From Acinetobacter chengduensis (lineage in GTDB: Bacteria > Pseudomonadota > Gammaproteobacteria > Pseudomonadales > Moraxellaceae): 64,000 nucleotides of DNA. A program made the translations under genes and the position numbers. Positions 18,869 to 28,361 of this stretch are shown piece by piece (within the stretch, counting starts at the first letter, position 1; each line of letters opens with the position of its first letter). The stretch lies in NCBI RefSeq assembly GCF_003664645.1, contig NZ_RCHC01000016.1, forward strand, positions 1-64,000, given 5' to 3'. The notes beneath the pieces are model-generated. The model was not told where the DNA came from. It made no database searches and saw nothing but the letters and a program-made list of their open reading frames with translations.

Positions 18869-19765
18869 TTATTTTTCAGGTGTTTGAGCTTCGTTGCCTG
18901 AAATTGATGGTTCTTCTGTAATCTCATCAACATCTAAAGCTTCAAACGCTGACTCATCGAAATCATCTTCGAGTTCATCATCTGAACCTTCTACAAACTC
19001 GTCAGCTTCAGCATCAGGAATACTTGCCAAGTCAAATTCAGCGGCTTGCTCAAGGGTAAAGTTCAAACGACCGCCCATAATACTTGCCAACTCTTCCAAA
19101 CCTTGTTTGTTTAAAGATGAGAAAGTTTGAATTGAAAACTGCAACTTCATTTTTTTCAGTTGTGCTTTCACTTCTTGCAAGGCTTTTGATGCTGGACCAC
19201 GGTTAAGTTTGTCTGATTTGGTTAGAAGTACATGCACAAACAGTTTACGCGAATAAGCCCATTCCAACATCATCACGTCAAAATGCTGTAATGGATGGCG
19301 GATGTCCATCAACAAAACAAGACCTTGCAAACTTTCACGGTGAATGAGGTAGTTCTCTAACTCTTTTTGCCACACAATTTTCATGGCTTCTGGAACGGCA
19401 GCATAGCCATAACCAGGCAAATCGACTAAGCGTTGATCTGGATTACCTAAGCTGAAAAAGTTGATCATTTGCGTACGGCCAGGGCGTTTAGAAGCACGCG
19501 CCAGCTGTTTTTGGTTGGTTAGTGCATTAATCGCACTTGATTTACCTGCATTTGAGCGACCGGCAAAGGCAATTTCATAGCCTGTGTCTTCTACACATAA
19601 GTTCAGCTTGGGTGCACTCATTAAGAATTCAGCTTTACGCAACCAGTTTAATGCGCGTACAGAGTACTCAGTAATGGCAGGATCAACTTTTTTCTCATAG
19701 CTGATCTTTTGCTTAGGTGCGTTGGCTGTCTTACTGTTTCTAGACTTTCCTCTGTGCTGATGCAT
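18869..19765 (-). CDS. engB: EngB/YsxC ribosome-biogenesis GTPase with an acidic C-terminal tail
   Basis: Essential GTPase (YihA/YsxC) that assists late 50S assembly. GTPase motifs are visible: G1 GRSNAGKS (69-76), G2 region KRPGRTQ, G3 DLPGYG and G4 TKSDK. The family is usually near 200 aa. This one has 298, with extra Lys-rich residues at the N-terminus and about 60 residues of acidic tail rich in Asp, Glu and Ser. The tail is disordered by composition, and similar ones occur in other Acinetobacter EngB (from memory). Confidence 0.94.
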   Translation of the reverse strand: MHQHRGKSRNSKTANAPKQKISYEKKVDPAITEYSVRALNWLRKAEFLMSAPKLNLCVEDTGYEIAFAGRSNAGKSSAINALTNQKQLARASKRPGRTQMINFFSLGNPDQRLVDLPGYGYAAVPEAMKIVWQKELENYLIHRESLQGLVLLMDIRHPLQHFDVMMLEWAYSRKLFVHVLLTKSDKLNRGPASKALQEVKAQLKKMKLQFSIQTFSSLNKQGLEELASIMGGRLNFTLEQAAEFDLASIPDAEADEFVEGSDDELEDDFDESAFEALDVDEITEEPSISGNEAQTPEK

Positions 19766-19850
19766 AACTCAACTTCAATAACGGGTACAAACAACCATTA
19801 TAAAGGAAGTCCGGTGAGCAAGCGAATATTCCCCGCGGAAAGTATGGATT

Positions 19851-20294
19851 TTAAAGATTGATCAGCTGAATTGGCGATTGTGTAGTGAAATTGGCTGGGC
19901 CACTGCGTTGCAAAATATCTTGCAAGCTATATTGATTTAAACTGTCATAAAACTGCTCTAATGCTTGGTCTAAAATGCCTTTTAAACCACAGCCAGCACG
20001 CAGTACACAGGGTGGGGTGTTGCATTCGACAATTGGGCTACCGCCTTGCAAGGTGCGAACAATTTCACCCAGACGCATGTGTAGGGCACTCGGATTTAAA
20101 CGAATGCCACCACCTTTACCTCGAGTGGTAATAATCCAATCTTGTTTTCCCATAAAGTGCACGATTTTCACTAAATGGTTTTGTGAAACATGCAGATCTT
20201 GAGCAATTTCCGCAATGGTATACGGTAGCTCACGTGGGCGTGAGACATACATGAGTATACGCAAGGCATAATCGGTAAATTTGTTCAGCTGCAT
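19851..20294 (-). CDS. nsrR: NsrR, Rrf2-family [Fe-S] nitric-oxide sensor repressor
   Basis: 147 aa. It has an N-terminal winged helix (MQLNKFTDYALRILMYV, then HVSQNHLVKIVHFM as recognition helix) and the Fe-S cysteines C91, C96 and C102 in CNTPPCVLRAGC. Their spacing and numbering match E. coli NsrR. NsrR represses NO-detoxification genes until nitric oxide destroys the cluster. Here it lies directly downstream of, and on the same strand as, the globin gene that carries two NsrR-type boxes, so the two form one NO-response module. Ligand and targets are inferred from family and context. Confidence 0.93.
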   Translation of the reverse strand: MQLNKFTDYALRILMYVSRPRELPYTIAEIAQDLHVSQNHLVKIVHFMGKQDWIITTRGKGGGIRLNPSALHMRLGEIVRTLQGGSPIVECNTPPCVLRAGCGLKGILDQALEQFYDSLNQYSLQDILQRSGPANFTTQSPIQLINL

Positions 20295-20332
20295 AAGTTA
20301 AAAGGATCCTAAATTGTGGATTATCTTAACGT

Positions 20333-20356
20333 GAAAGCTCCCCGAAGGGAACTTTC
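20333..20356 (-). terminator. Possible weak terminator between the hmp-like gene and nsrR
   Basis: GAAAGCTCCC/GGGAACTTTC stem with one C/A mismatch and a TTCG loop as read on the minus strand. The T-run after it is poor, so partial read-through into nsrR is possible. Confidence 0.45.
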
Positions 20357-20393
20357 TCAGCATGTTTGAATGAGTTGCTAACTTTTTAGATGC

Positions 20394-21152
20394 TTATAGT
20401 GGTGCAGTCAGTTGAACTGTATCGCCTGCATTTACATGGTGAATGAGAATATTTGCAACTGAAAATTCGCTGTGGTTTTCTTCAGGTTGTACTTCAAATA
20501 CAAACTGATTGTTTTGCTGTGCCTGACTAAATTTAAACTGTTGTGGTTGTTGCAATTCTTGGTTAGGTACTTGTACTTTTACAGAAATAAATTGTCCCGC
20601 ATTTGCTGAAACAACATCTTGCTGGTCTTTTGGAGTGAGGGTAAAGATTTTACCAGTTTCTGTATTTTCAATCGCATCGACAGTAAACGCACGCCAGCCA
20701 GCCCAACCACCATTTTGTGTAGCAAGCGTTTCATATTTGGCTTTTTCAGCACCAATTAGAATATCGGCCAATTGCAAGTACGCTTCTTTCCATGCGGCGA
20801 TCAAATCAGAATCCATGGGTACATCAAGCACTTCACTGATCGAATGCAATAGGTTGTCACCCACAATTGCATATTGCTCAGGCTGAATGTCTAAGCTCAC
20901 ATGTTTAGTCGAAATGTGTTCAATTGCTTTGGCTAAAACACTTGGGTTTTCAATATGCTCTGCATAAGCTAATACTGCAGCTGCCAAGGCGCGAGGCTGG
21001 CGACCTGTACTTTGATGATCGAGATTGAATACATTTTTAAGTTCAGGATGGTTCTTGAGCATGCGCTGGTAAAAGTAGCTGGTCAGTGCCACACCATTTT
21101 CACGCAGTACAGGCACAGTAGATTTAACTAATTCAATATGTTGTGGAGTCAT
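20394..21152 (-). CDS. Truncated flavohaemoglobin (Hmp-like): globin plus a degenerate FAD domain, no NAD domain
   Basis: 252 aa against about 400 for Hmp. The globin (1-135) keeps the haem pocket: B10 Tyr28, E7 Gln52, proximal F8 His84 with Tyr94, and a Glu in GAEKAKYE. A second domain starts normally (GGWAGWRAFTVD, AGQFISVKV), but the RxYS motif that holds FAD in Hmp is replaced by QQFKFS. The frame stops at VQLTAPL, exactly where Hmp continues into the NAD(P)H-binding domain. The ~100 bp to nsrR do not encode the missing part. The protein should bind haem but cannot reduce itself as Hmp does. It may act as an NO dioxygenase with an external reductase, as an NO or O2 sensor, or be decaying. 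Two NsrR boxes lie upstream. Confidence 0.88.
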   Translation of the reverse strand: MTPQHIELVKSTVPVLRENGVALTSYFYQRMLKNHPELKNVFNLDHQSTGRQPRALAAAVLAYAEHIENPSVLAKAIEHISTKHVSLDIQPEQYAIVGDNLLHSISEVLDVPMDSDLIAAWKEAYLQLADILIGAEKAKYETLATQNGGWAGWRAFTVDAIENTETGKIFTLTPKDQQDVVSANAGQFISVKVQVPNQELQQPQQFKFSQAQQNNQFVFEVQPEENHSEFSVANILIHHVNAGDTVQLTAPL

Positions 21153-21179
21153 GGCTGAACTTCTTTTGATCTGGTGTTT

Positions 21180-21202
21180 AAGATGTATTTAAAATACATA
21201 TT
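21180..21202. promoter_or_regulatory. NsrR-type operator box 1
   Basis: Left half AAGATGTATTT, central A, right half AAATACATATT. This is nearly identical to the known NsrR consensus (AAGATGYATTT, one base, AAATRCATCTT). It lies 28-50 bp upstream of the hmp-like start. Confidence 0.8.
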
Positions 21203-21204
21203 TA

Positions 21205-21227
21205 AAGATATATTTGCAATACATCTT
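21205..21227. promoter_or_regulatory. NsrR-type operator box 2
   Basis: Left half AAGATATATTT, right half ending in CATCTT. It matches the NsrR consensus at most positions. Centre-to-centre distance to box 1 is 25 bp, so two dimers would bind roughly one face apart. Confidence 0.75.
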
Positions 21228-21245
21228 TAAATAAAAACCATAAAA

Positions 21246-21277
21246 AAATTATGGGATATAAAAATATCCCATAATTT
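21246..21277 (-). terminator. Terminator of the HerA-like ATPase gene
   Basis: Perfect 14-bp stem 21246-21259/21264-21277 (AAATTATGGGATAT), loop of 4. T-run on the minus-strand exit side. Confidence 0.87.
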
Positions 21278-21302
21278 AATCATTTTTGATTGGTGCTTTA
21301 GA

Positions 21303-22886
21303 TTACTTTTTACCGAAGAGGGAACCCAGTAAACCACGGACAATTTTTTGTCCAGTAGTGCCGCCAAGACTACGCGCTGCACTTTTTGCAAAGGTGCCGA
21401 ATGTATCTTGAATGAGTTTTTCGCGTTGTTTGCTTGCACGCTCAGCTTCTTTTTGCTGTTCTTTGGCGAGGCGTTCTTGTTCGCGCGCTTGTTGTTTTTC
21501 CAGTGTAGCTTGTTCCTTGGCTTGTTGCTTTTCTAAAGCCTCTTGTTCCTTGGCTTGTAATTTATCTTGCTCTGCTTGTACGGCTTGTTGTTGGCGTTCA
21601 TTGACTTTCTGTTGCAACATTTCAAAAGCACTTTCACGGTCAACGCTCTGTTCATAAATCCCCGCAACAATGCTTTGAGCCATCAGTGCTTTACGTTCAT
21701 CAGTGCTGATCGGATCAAAGGCAGAATGTGGTGGCATAATCCAGCCACGCTCAACTATTTGTGGTGTTCCTTGTTCGTCCAGACAGCTAATCAGTGCTTC
21801 ACCGACGGCAAGCTCAGTAATGGCCTGATCTACTTTAAATTCAGGGTTAGGGCGGAAGGTATCGGCTGCAGTTTTAACTGCTTTTTGATCTTTGGGGGTA
21901 AATGCACGTAGCGCATGCTGTACTCGGTTACCGAGCTGTCCCAATACACTTTCGGGCAAATCGAGAGGGTTTTGTGTCACAAAATAAATGCCGACACCTT
22001 TAGATCGAATCAGGCGCACGACTTGCTCAATCTTCTGTTGTAATGCGGGGCTGGCATTATCAAATAATAAATGTGCTTCATCGAAGAAGAAGACCAATTT
22101 AGGCTTATCCATATCACCAACTTCGGGGAGTTGTTCAAACAGTTCTGACAGCATCCAAAGTAAAAAGGTTGCATATAGCTTAGGGGTATTCATCAGTTTG
22201 TCAGCGGCCAGCAGGTTGATATTACCTCGGCCTTGTGCGTCGGTTTGAATAAAATCCATGATATTGAGGGCAGGCTCGCCGAAGAACTGATCTGCACCTT
22301 GGTCGGCTAGTGCCAGCAAGTTGCGTTGTATAGCGCCTAGGCTTGCAGGAGAAAGATTGCCATATTCAGCTTTAAATTCTGTTGCATGTTCACTCACATA
22401 ATTGAGTAGGGCTTTGAGATCTTTAAAATCAATCAGCAACAAACCCTGATCATCTGCAATTCGAAATACGGCAGAAAGCACGCCTTCTTGCGTATCATTC
22501 AAATTCAGCATTTGAGCTAACAGCAGTGGCCCAATTTCAGAAATAGTTGCGCGAATAGCATGGCCTTGCACGGCAAACAGATCCCAAAATACCACGGGGG
22601 AAGCACTGAATTCGATCTGCTCAATGTTTAAAGTTTGCAAGCGTGCATCAAATTTGGGATTGGCGGTGCCAGCCTTTGCAAGACTGGAAACATCGCCTTT
22701 GGCATCGGCCAAAAATACGGGCACGCCTAAGTGTGAAAAACTTTCAGCCATTACCTTTAAAGTCACTGTTTTACCAGTACCTGTTGCACCAGCAATTAAG
22801 CCGTGACGGTTGGCAAATTCCGAGAGCAAGATGATCTCTTGTTGTGTATCTGAGGTTTTTTTTGCAATAACAATTGGTGTGCCCAT
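21303..22886 (-). CDS. HerA-like P-loop ATPase of the DUF853/YjgR family
   Basis: 527 aa. Walker A is [16 protein letters not shown], near residues 33-48. Walker B is [13 protein letters not shown]. The arrangement is that of the HerA/FtsK-like helicase family called YjgR in E. coli. The C-terminal ~100 residues form a charged coiled coil with Gln/Glu/Lys repeats ([13 protein letters not shown] type) before a hydrophobic glycine-containing end ([10 protein letters not shown]). The cellular role of YjgR is not well defined. It follows metC with a 19-bp gap, so it may be the second gene of a pair. Confidence 0.85.
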   Translation of the reverse strand: MGTPIVIAKKTSDTQQEIILLSEFANRHGLIAGATGTGKTVTLKVMAESFSHLGVPVFLADAKGDVSSLAKAGTANPKFDARLQTLNIEQIEFSASPVVFWDLFAVQGHAIRATISEIGPLLLAQMLNLNDTQEGVLSAVFRIADDQGLLLIDFKDLKALLNYVSEHATEFKAEYGNLSPASLGAIQRNLLALADQGADQFFGEPALNIMDFIQTDAQGRGNINLLAADKLMNTPKLYATFLLWMLSELFEQLPEVGDMDKPKLVFFFDEAHLLFDNASPALQQKIEQVVRLIRSKGVGIYFVTQNPLDLPESVLGQLGNRVQHALRAFTPKDQKAVKTAADTFRPNPEFKVDQAITELAVGEALISCLDEQGTPQIVERGWIMPPHSAFDPISTDERKALMAQSIVAGIYEQSVDRESAFEMLQQKVNERQQQAVQAEQDKLQAKEQEALEKQQAKEQATLEKQQAREQERLAKEQQKEAERASKQREKLIQDTFGTFAKSAARSLGGTTGQKIVRGLLGSLFGKK

Positions 22887-22904
22887 AGTTCAGCCTTAAT
22901 CTAA

Positions 22905-24119
22905 TTATTCATGTAATTGTTGGTTCATTTGTTTTAAAGCATTTTCTATATCTTGAATTAAATCTTGAGGATGTTCTAGTCCTATACAGAAACGGACCAG
23001 CAAACCTTGTTGTAAATGTGTATGTTCTAACGTACGCATCTCTTTTAAATTATAAAGCATGACTAAACTGACTGGGCCACCCCAGCTAAAGCCTAACTTA
23101 AACAGCTGTAATGCATCGCAAAAACGACGGATTGCCTGCATGTCATATTCGGGTTTAAAAATAACACTGACTAATCCAGCACTATGGCCTTGTTTACAAA
23201 TATCTTTCCAATACTCGTGTCCCGCAGAATCGGGGTCAGCAGGATGGAGTACTTGTGCAAATTCAGTTTGTTGCTTCAGCCAATCCAAAAGCGTTAAAGC
23301 ACTATGCGCTTGATGTTCATAACGTAACTGCATCGATGCTAGGCTACGTTGTACTTGTGCCACATCATCACCAGAAATAGAAATCCCTTGAATGGCGTGC
23401 ATACGAAATAGCTTGTGATGTAACTTTTGATCACGGGTCACGACAGACCCCATTAAGATATCAGCACCACCACTTGGGTATTTAGTGAGTGCGTGTACAG
23501 TCATATCAACACTTAAATGTTCATCACCAAAATCAAAGGCATTAAAAGCAAGTCCTGCGCCCCAAGTATTATCTAGGGCAGTTAATATATTTTGAGCTTT
23601 GGCTTTCTTTACTAAGCCAATGAGGTCTGGAAATTCTAAAGTGACTGAACCAGTTGCCTCCAACCAAATAAGCTTGGCTTTAGTGCTTGGATTAAAGCTT
23701 GAAACATCCAAAGCATTGTAGACTTTTACACTAATTCCATAGCGTGACTCTAAGTTTCGCAAGTGCTCCATATTTGGGCCGTAGATATTATCGGCCACCC
23801 AGACTTCATCGCCCTGACTTAAAAAACAAGAATTGACTAAATTAATCGCCGACAAGCCACTAGGCGCAAGTAAGCTATATATACCGCCTTCAATTTGTGC
23901 AATGTTATCGCCTAGTATGAAAGTAGTAGGGGTTCCATGTGTGCCATAACTGTAGTCGTAGGCATCTGTCCAATGGCGATTAAATAGGGCATCCGTGTTG
24001 TTAAAAATAATTGTAGATGCACGAAATAAGGGAGGTTGAACAGTTTCTATATATTGAGGGGCGCGTCTTGGTGCATGAATGAGAGTGGTTTGAGGCTTAT
24101 TTTTCACAGCGAAGCTCAT
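22905..24119 (-). CDS. metC: Cystathionine beta-lyase-type PLP enzyme
   Basis: 404-residue Cys/Met metabolism PLP-dependent enzyme, cytoplasmic. The PLP Lys lies in VHALTKYPSGGADILMG, the position of the Schiff-base lysine in MetC. Tyr-containing N-terminal FRASTIIFNNTDALF and the C-terminal RFCIGLEHPQDLIQD are also of MetC type. It would cleave cystathionine to homocysteine, pyruvate and ammonia. Related gamma-lyases or sulfhydrylases cannot be fully excluded by reading alone. Confidence 0.86.
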   Translation of the reverse strand: MSFAVKNKPQTTLIHAPRRAPQYIETVQPPLFRASTIIFNNTDALFNRHWTDAYDYSYGTHGTPTTFILGDNIAQIEGGIYSLLAPSGLSAINLVNSCFLSQGDEVWVADNIYGPNMEHLRNLESRYGISVKVYNALDVSSFNPSTKAKLIWLEATGSVTLEFPDLIGLVKKAKAQNILTALDNTWGAGLAFNAFDFGDEHLSVDMTVHALTKYPSGGADILMGSVVTRDQKLHHKLFRMHAIQGISISGDDVAQVQRSLASMQLRYEHQAHSALTLLDWLKQQTEFAQVLHPADPDSAGHEYWKDICKQGHSAGLVSVIFKPEYDMQAIRRFCDALQLFKLGFSWGGPVSLVMLYNLKEMRTLEHTHLQQGLLVRFCIGLEHPQDLIQDIENALKQMNQQLHE

Positions 24120-24270
24120 TAATTAGTTGAATCTTGCATTCGAGCTTAAGGGATTCATCCCAAATACACCACAATGTGTATAAATTGTTTAAGCCAAATG
24201 CAAAGCAGGAAAGTTGGCTTCATTTTTGCAAAACCACTTCTTATAAGAGAGAAAAGATATAGGAAAGTGA

Positions 24271-25035
24271 ATGAAGCCACAGTTAAAAGTCCATTATTTT
24301 CAGCATATTGCTGGTGAAGGGTTCGGAAGTTGTTATGAATACTTAAAAAGCCTGAATGCAAAAATTTCGGCAACAGAGTTTTTTGCATTACCTGTAGATT
24401 TGGCTTTAGATATTGAAGCATTGCCCCATATTGATGATGTTGATTTACTCATCATTATGGGAGGTTCCATGAGTGTAAATGATGAAGCCAATTTCCCATG
24501 GTTAAAGATAGAAAAGCGCTGGTTAAGGCGTTACTTGGCACAAGGAAAGCCTGTTATAGGTTTATGTTTGGGTGGGCAGTTAATTGCCAATGCTTTAGGT
24601 GCGGCAGTCAGTAAAAGTCCACATCAAGAGCGCGGTTGGTTACCAGTACGTAAAACAAAACATGTTCCAGCGCATTGTTTTCATTTACCCGAAGAGTTTC
24701 AAGTCATGCAATGGCATGCAGAAAGTTTTGAAATTCCTAAAGGTGCGATCCATTTGGCAGAAAATGATGGGTGTCGTAATCAAATGTATCAGATTGGGCA
24801 AAATGTATTGGGCTTTCAATTTCATCCTGAAATTACGCCACATGCCTTAAATTTGTTCTTAGAAACAGATGATATAGATGACCAATATACTGGTAAATAT
24901 ATTCAACCGGAAAAGGCGCTAAAATTGAGCAATAAGAATAAATTTATTCAGGGAAATCAAATATTAAACCAAGCAATAGAGTATGTATTACAAAGAAGTA
25001 GCGAAGTAGTGTATGCCAAATGTAATAAAGCATGA
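24271..25035 (+). CDS. Class I glutamine amidotransferase-like protein
   Basis: 254 aa. It has the triad-type amidotransferase pattern: nucleophile Cys in GLCLGGQLIANALGA, oxyanion glycine region IIMGGSMSVND, and His/Glu in FQFHPEIT. The size and the isolated GATase fold match stand-alone GMP-synthase-like amidotransferases, which hydrolyse gamma-glutamyl amides or glutamine. The substrate is unknown. It ends 240 bp before rpsJ. Confidence 0.82.
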   Translation: MKPQLKVHYFQHIAGEGFGSCYEYLKSLNAKISATEFFALPVDLALDIEALPHIDDVDLLIIMGGSMSVNDEANFPWLKIEKRWLRRYLAQGKPVIGLCLGGQLIANALGAAVSKSPHQERGWLPVRKTKHVPAHCFHLPEEFQVMQWHAESFEIPKGAIHLAENDGCRNQMYQIGQNVLGFQFHPEITPHALNLFLETDDIDDQYTGKYIQPEKALKLSNKNKFIQGNQILNQAIEYVLQRSSEVVYAKCNKA

Positions 25036-25072
25036 ATAAATTGAAAAACATGATAAAAAAGCGATTTTAGAT

Positions 25073-25101
25073 TTGCTTATGCATTAAACAATAGCTATAA
25101 T
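25073..25101 (+). promoter_or_regulatory. Promoter of the S10 operon
   Basis: TTGCTT (25073-25078), 17-bp spacer, TATAAT (25096-25101). The predicted start near 25108 gives a leader of about 165 nt. Confidence 0.8.
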
Positions 25102-25275
25102 GGGCGACCCTTCGATGAAGGGGGTTGGCTACGAATAAAGTAGTTAACATCGTGACAGTCGCGGCATCGATCGTGACCTTAGTGATAATTCACTGCTCTT
25201 GACACTTGCCTTTATTTAGTGGGGTGAGATGCGTCAAGAGTGATTCTTTATATTTTTGGCTTGGAGTTAACTGGT
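25102..25275 (+). promoter_or_regulatory. Long structured leader of rpsJ
   Basis: No ORF of interest. It contains an inverted pair CTCTTGAC (25196-25203) with GTCAAGAG (25233-25240), extended by two wobble pairs, close to the rpsJ start, and repeated ATCGTGAC motifs (25149, 25170). In E. coli the S10 leader is bound by L4 to stop transcription and translation. This leader might play the same part, but its structure differs from what I can recall of that leader. Confidence 0.5.
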
Positions 25276-25587
25276 ATGTCTAACCAGAGAATTCGTATCC
25301 GTCTTAAGTCTTTTGATCACCGTTTAATTGATCAATCATCTCAAGAAATCGTAGAAACAGCAAAACGTACTGGCGCACAAGTTTGCGGTCCAATTCCAAT
25401 GCCTACACGCATTGAACGTTTTAACGTTTTAACATCACCACACGTAAACAAAGATGCACGTGACCAGTACGAAATCCGTACTTATAAGCGTTTGATCGAC
25501 ATCGTTCAACCTACAGACAAAACTGTAGATGCATTGATGAAGTTAGATCTTGCAGCTGGTGTTGATGTTCAGATCGCTTTGGGTTAA
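25276..25587 (+). CDS. rpsJ: 30S ribosomal protein S10 (NusE)
   Basis: First gene of the ribosomal block. 103 aa from ATG 25276 ([10 protein letters not shown]). An in-frame start at 25240 is too long for S10, and the GGAG at 25262-25265 supports 25276. S10 lies in the 30S head and, with NusB, forms part of the antitermination complex that also serves rRNA operons. The signature [20 protein letters not shown] is present. Confidence 0.97.
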   Translation: MSNQRIRIRLKSFDHRLIDQSSQEIVETAKRTGAQVCGPIPMPTRIERFNVLTSPHVNKDARDQYEIRTYKRLIDIVQPTDKTVDALMKLDLAAGVDVQIALG

Positions 25588-25652
25588 GGCTTTCGGGTTA
25601 ATTAACGAATTATAAGAAGTTAATTAAGCCGCTTTTTTAGAGGTTAATGCAC

Positions 25653-26291
25653 ATGGCTATTGGTTTAGTCGGTCGCAAGTGCGGTATGACACGTATCTTT
25701 ACAGATGCTGGTGTTTCTGTGCCTGTAACAGTGATTGAGGTTGATCCTAACCGTATCACTCAAATCAAAACGCTTGAAACTGATGGTTATCAAGCGATTC
25801 AAATCACTACTGGTGAACGTCGCGAATCTCGCGTAACTAACGCTCAGAAAGGTCACTTCGCTAAAGCGGGTGTTGCTGCTGGTCGTCTAGTTCAAGAATT
25901 CCGCGCTACAGAAGCTGATCTTGAAGGTCGTGAAGTTGGTGGTACTCTAACTGTTGACTTGTTCACAGTTGGTCAAATCGTTGACGTAACTGGTACATCT
26001 AAAGGTAAAGGTTTCCAAGGTGGCGTTAAGCGTTGGAACTTCCGTACTCAAGATGCTACTCACGGTAACTCAGTTTCTCACCGTGTTTTAGGTTCTACTG
26101 GTCAAAACCAGACTCCTGGTCGCGTATTCAAAGGCAAAAAAATGGCTGGCCATTTAGGTGCTGAACGCGTAACTACACAGGGTCTTGAGATCGTTGCAAT
26201 TGACGCGGAACGTTCAGTTCTTGTTGTTAAAGGCGCGATTCCTGGTGCTACTGGTGGTGACGTTACTGTTCGTCCTACGATCAAGGCCTGA
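25653..26291 (+). CDS. rplC: 50S ribosomal protein L3
   Basis: 212 aa, beginning [16 protein letters not shown]. An ATG two codons earlier lies only 3 nt from the AGAGG ribosome-binding site, so 25653 is preferred. L3 binds early to 23S rRNA domain VI and reaches towards the peptidyltransferase centre. The glutamine-containing loop that is methylated in E. coli ([18 protein letters not shown]) is present. Confidence 0.97.
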   Translation: MAIGLVGRKCGMTRIFTDAGVSVPVTVIEVDPNRITQIKTLETDGYQAIQITTGERRESRVTNAQKGHFAKAGVAAGRLVQEFRATEADLEGREVGGTLTVDLFTVGQIVDVTGTSKGKGFQGGVKRWNFRTQDATHGNSVSHRVLGSTGQNQTPGRVFKGKKMAGHLGAERVTTQGLEIVAIDAERSVLVVKGAIPGATGGDVTVRPTIKA

Positions 26292-26302
26292 GGGGAAATA
26301 TT

Positions 26303-26905
26303 GTGAATTTAAATACTGTTTCCGGCTCTGCTGTTGAGTTATCTGAAGTTGCTTTTGGTCGTGACTTTAACGAAGCTCTTGTTCACCAAGTAGTTACAGC
26401 TTATTTAGCTGGTGGTCGTCAAGGCTCTAAAGCTCAGAAATCTCGTGCAGACGTTTCTGGCGGTGGTAAAAAACCATTCCGTCAAAAAGGTACTGGCCGC
26501 GCTCGTGCTGGTTCTATTCGTAGCCCAATCTGGGTTGGCGGTGGTAAAACTTTTGCTGCTCGTCCACAAGACTGGTCTCAAAAAGTAAACCGTAAAATGT
26601 ATCGCGGTGCTATGCAATGCATCCTAGCTGAACTTGTTCGTCAAGATCGCTTGGTATTGGTTGAAGAGTTTGCTGTTGCTGCTCCAAAAACTAAAGAATT
26701 GCTTGCAAAACTTAACGACTTAAATGCAACTCGCGCATTGATCGTTACAGAAGCTGTAGATGAGAATCTATACCTTGCTGCGCGCAACCTTCCACACGTG
26801 GATGTTGTTGATGCTACTGCAATCGATCCTGTTAGCTTGATCGCGTTCGATAAAGTTGTTATGTCTGTAGCTGCTGCTAAGAAAATTGAGGTAGAACTCG
26901 GATGA
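26303..26905 (+). CDS. rplD: 50S ribosomal protein L4
   Basis: 200 aa. The long internal loop (about 40-100) that lines the exit tunnel is seen as the basic stretch around [17 protein letters not shown]. In E. coli L4 also shuts off its own operon by acting on the S10 leader, so it is the first candidate to bind the leader here. Its stop overlaps the rplW start by 4 bp (ATGA). Confidence 0.97.
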   Translation: MNLNTVSGSAVELSEVAFGRDFNEALVHQVVTAYLAGGRQGSKAQKSRADVSGGGKKPFRQKGTGRARAGSIRSPIWVGGGKTFAARPQDWSQKVNRKMYRGAMQCILAELVRQDRLVLVEEFAVAAPKTKELLAKLNDLNATRALIVTEAVDENLYLAARNLPHVDVVDATAIDPVSLIAFDKVVMSVAAAKKIEVELG

Positions 26906-27222
26906 ACAACGAACGTTTATATCAAGTCCTACAAGGACCTGTATTCTCAGAAAAAGCACAAGTTTTAGGTGAAACTGCTGGTGTTCAAGTTTTTAAAGTT
27001 GCATTAAATGCAAACAAACTTGAAATCAAAAAAGCAGTTGAGCAACTGTTTGGTGTTCAAGTTGTTAAAGTTAACACAACGATCACTAAAGGTAAGACAA
27101 AACGCTTTGGTAAAACATTAGGACGTCGTTCTGATGTTAAAAAAGCATACGTCACCCTGAAAGCTGGCCAAGATGTTGAAATGGCTGACTTGGGCGATAC
27201 CGCTGAAAACGCAGCGGAATAA
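26902..27222 (+). CDS. rplW: 50S ribosomal protein L23
   Basis: 106 aa. L23 sits at the tunnel exit and is the main docking point for trigger factor and the signal recognition particle. The conserved [21 protein letters not shown] and [17 protein letters not shown] segments are present. Translationally coupled to rplD by overlap. Confidence 0.97.
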   Translation: MNNERLYQVLQGPVFSEKAQVLGETAGVQVFKVALNANKLEIKKAVEQLFGVQVVKVNTTITKGKTKRFGKTLGRRSDVKKAYVTLKAGQDVEMADLGDTAENAAE

Positions 27223-27233
27223 GGACGAAAATT

Positions 27234-28058
27234 ATGCCGATTCAAAAATGTAAGCCAACGTCTCCAGGACGTCGCTTTGTAGAGAAAGTGGTTCATAATC
27301 ACCTTCACAAAGGCGCACCGTACTCTCCGTTGGTAGAAGCTAAAAAACGTACTGGTGGTCGTAACAATAACGGTCACATTACGACTCGTCACGTTGGTGG
27401 TGGTCATAAACAGCACTATCGTATCGTTGACTTCAAACGTAACAAAGACAGCATTCCAGCTGTAGTTGAGCGTATTGAATACGATCCTAACCGTACAGCT
27501 CATATTGCTTTATTGAAATATGCTGACGGTGAACGTCGCTATATTATTGCACCTAAAGGCCTTCGCGCTGGTGATCAAGTACAATCTGGTAACGATGCTC
27601 CAATTCGTCCAGGTAACTGCTTGCCACTTCGCAACATGCCAATCGGTTCTACACTTCACAACATCGAGCTTAAAATCGGTAAAGGCGCACAATTAGTACG
27701 TTCTGCTGGTACTTCTGCTCAGTTGTTAGGTCGTGACGGTTCTTACGCAATCATTCGTCTACGTTCAGGCGAAATGCGTAAAGTACACGTTGAGTGCCGC
27801 GCAGTTCTTGGTGAAGTTTCTAACCAAGAAAGCAACCTTCGTTCATTGGGTAAAGCTGGTGCATCGCGCTGGCGTGGTGTTCGTCCTACCGTTCGTGGTA
27901 TGGCGATGAACCCAGTAGACCATCCACACGGTGGTGGTGAAGGGCGTAACAAAGGTATTCAACCTGTAAGCCCATGGGGTCAAAAAGCTAAAGGGTACAA
28001 AACACGTACCAACAAGCGTACGACTAAGATGATCATTCGCGACCGTCGCGTTAAGTAA
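27234..28058 (+). CDS. rplB: 50S ribosomal protein L2
   Basis: 274 aa. L2 binds 23S rRNA at the subunit interface and is required for subunit joining. The strongly conserved C-terminal block [16 protein letters not shown], with the histidine long discussed for peptidyltransferase, is intact, as is [13 protein letters not shown]. Confidence 0.98.
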   Translation: MPIQKCKPTSPGRRFVEKVVHNHLHKGAPYSPLVEAKKRTGGRNNNGHITTRHVGGGHKQHYRIVDFKRNKDSIPAVVERIEYDPNRTAHIALLKYADGERRYIIAPKGLRAGDQVQSGNDAPIRPGNCLPLRNMPIGSTLHNIELKIGKGAQLVRSAGTSAQLLGRDGSYAIIRLRSGEMRKVHVECRAVLGEVSNQESNLRSLGKAGASRWRGVRPTVRGMAMNPVDHPHGGGEGRNKGIQPVSPWGQKAKGYKTRTNKRTTKMIIRDRRVK

Positions 28059-28077
28059 CAAGTAAAGGAATCTGACA

Positions 28078-28353
28078 ATGCCTCGTTCTCTGAAAAAAGG
28101 CCCATTCGTCGATGCGCACTTGTTCGCTAAGGTTGAAGCGGCTATCGCGGCTAATAACCGTAAGCCGATCAAAACTTGGTCGCGTCGTTCGATGATCTTA
28201 CCGGATTTTGTTGGTCTAACAATTTCTGTACACAATGGCCGTAATCATGTTCCAGTAATCGTATCTGAACACATGGTTGGTCATAAACTAGGTGAATTCG
28301 CGCCAACTCGTACCTATCGTGGTCACGGTGTTGACAAGAAGTCTAAACGTTAA
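28078..28353 (+). CDS. rpsS: 30S ribosomal protein S19
   Basis: 91 aa, starting [16 protein letters not shown]19 pairs with S13 in the 30S head near the A-site tRNA. The family block [21 protein letters not shown] and the tail [13 protein letters not shown] are present. It sits 19 bp after rplB. Confidence 0.98.
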   Translation: MPRSLKKGPFVDAHLFAKVEAAIAANNRKPIKTWSRRSMILPDFVGLTISVHNGRNHVPVIVSEHMVGHKLGEFAPTRTYRGHGVDKKSKR

Positions 28354-28361
28354 TAGGTGCT

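Noticed and set aside
25199..25227. TTGACA at 25199-25204 as a second rpsJ promoter
   Set aside because: No -10-like sequence at 16-18 bp (GGGTGA region). The hexamer is part of a leader stem.
27843..28235. 130-codon minus-strand frame across rplB and rpsS
   Set aside because: It is antisense to highly conserved ribosomal genes. Such shadows are common in Arg/Lys-rich genes.
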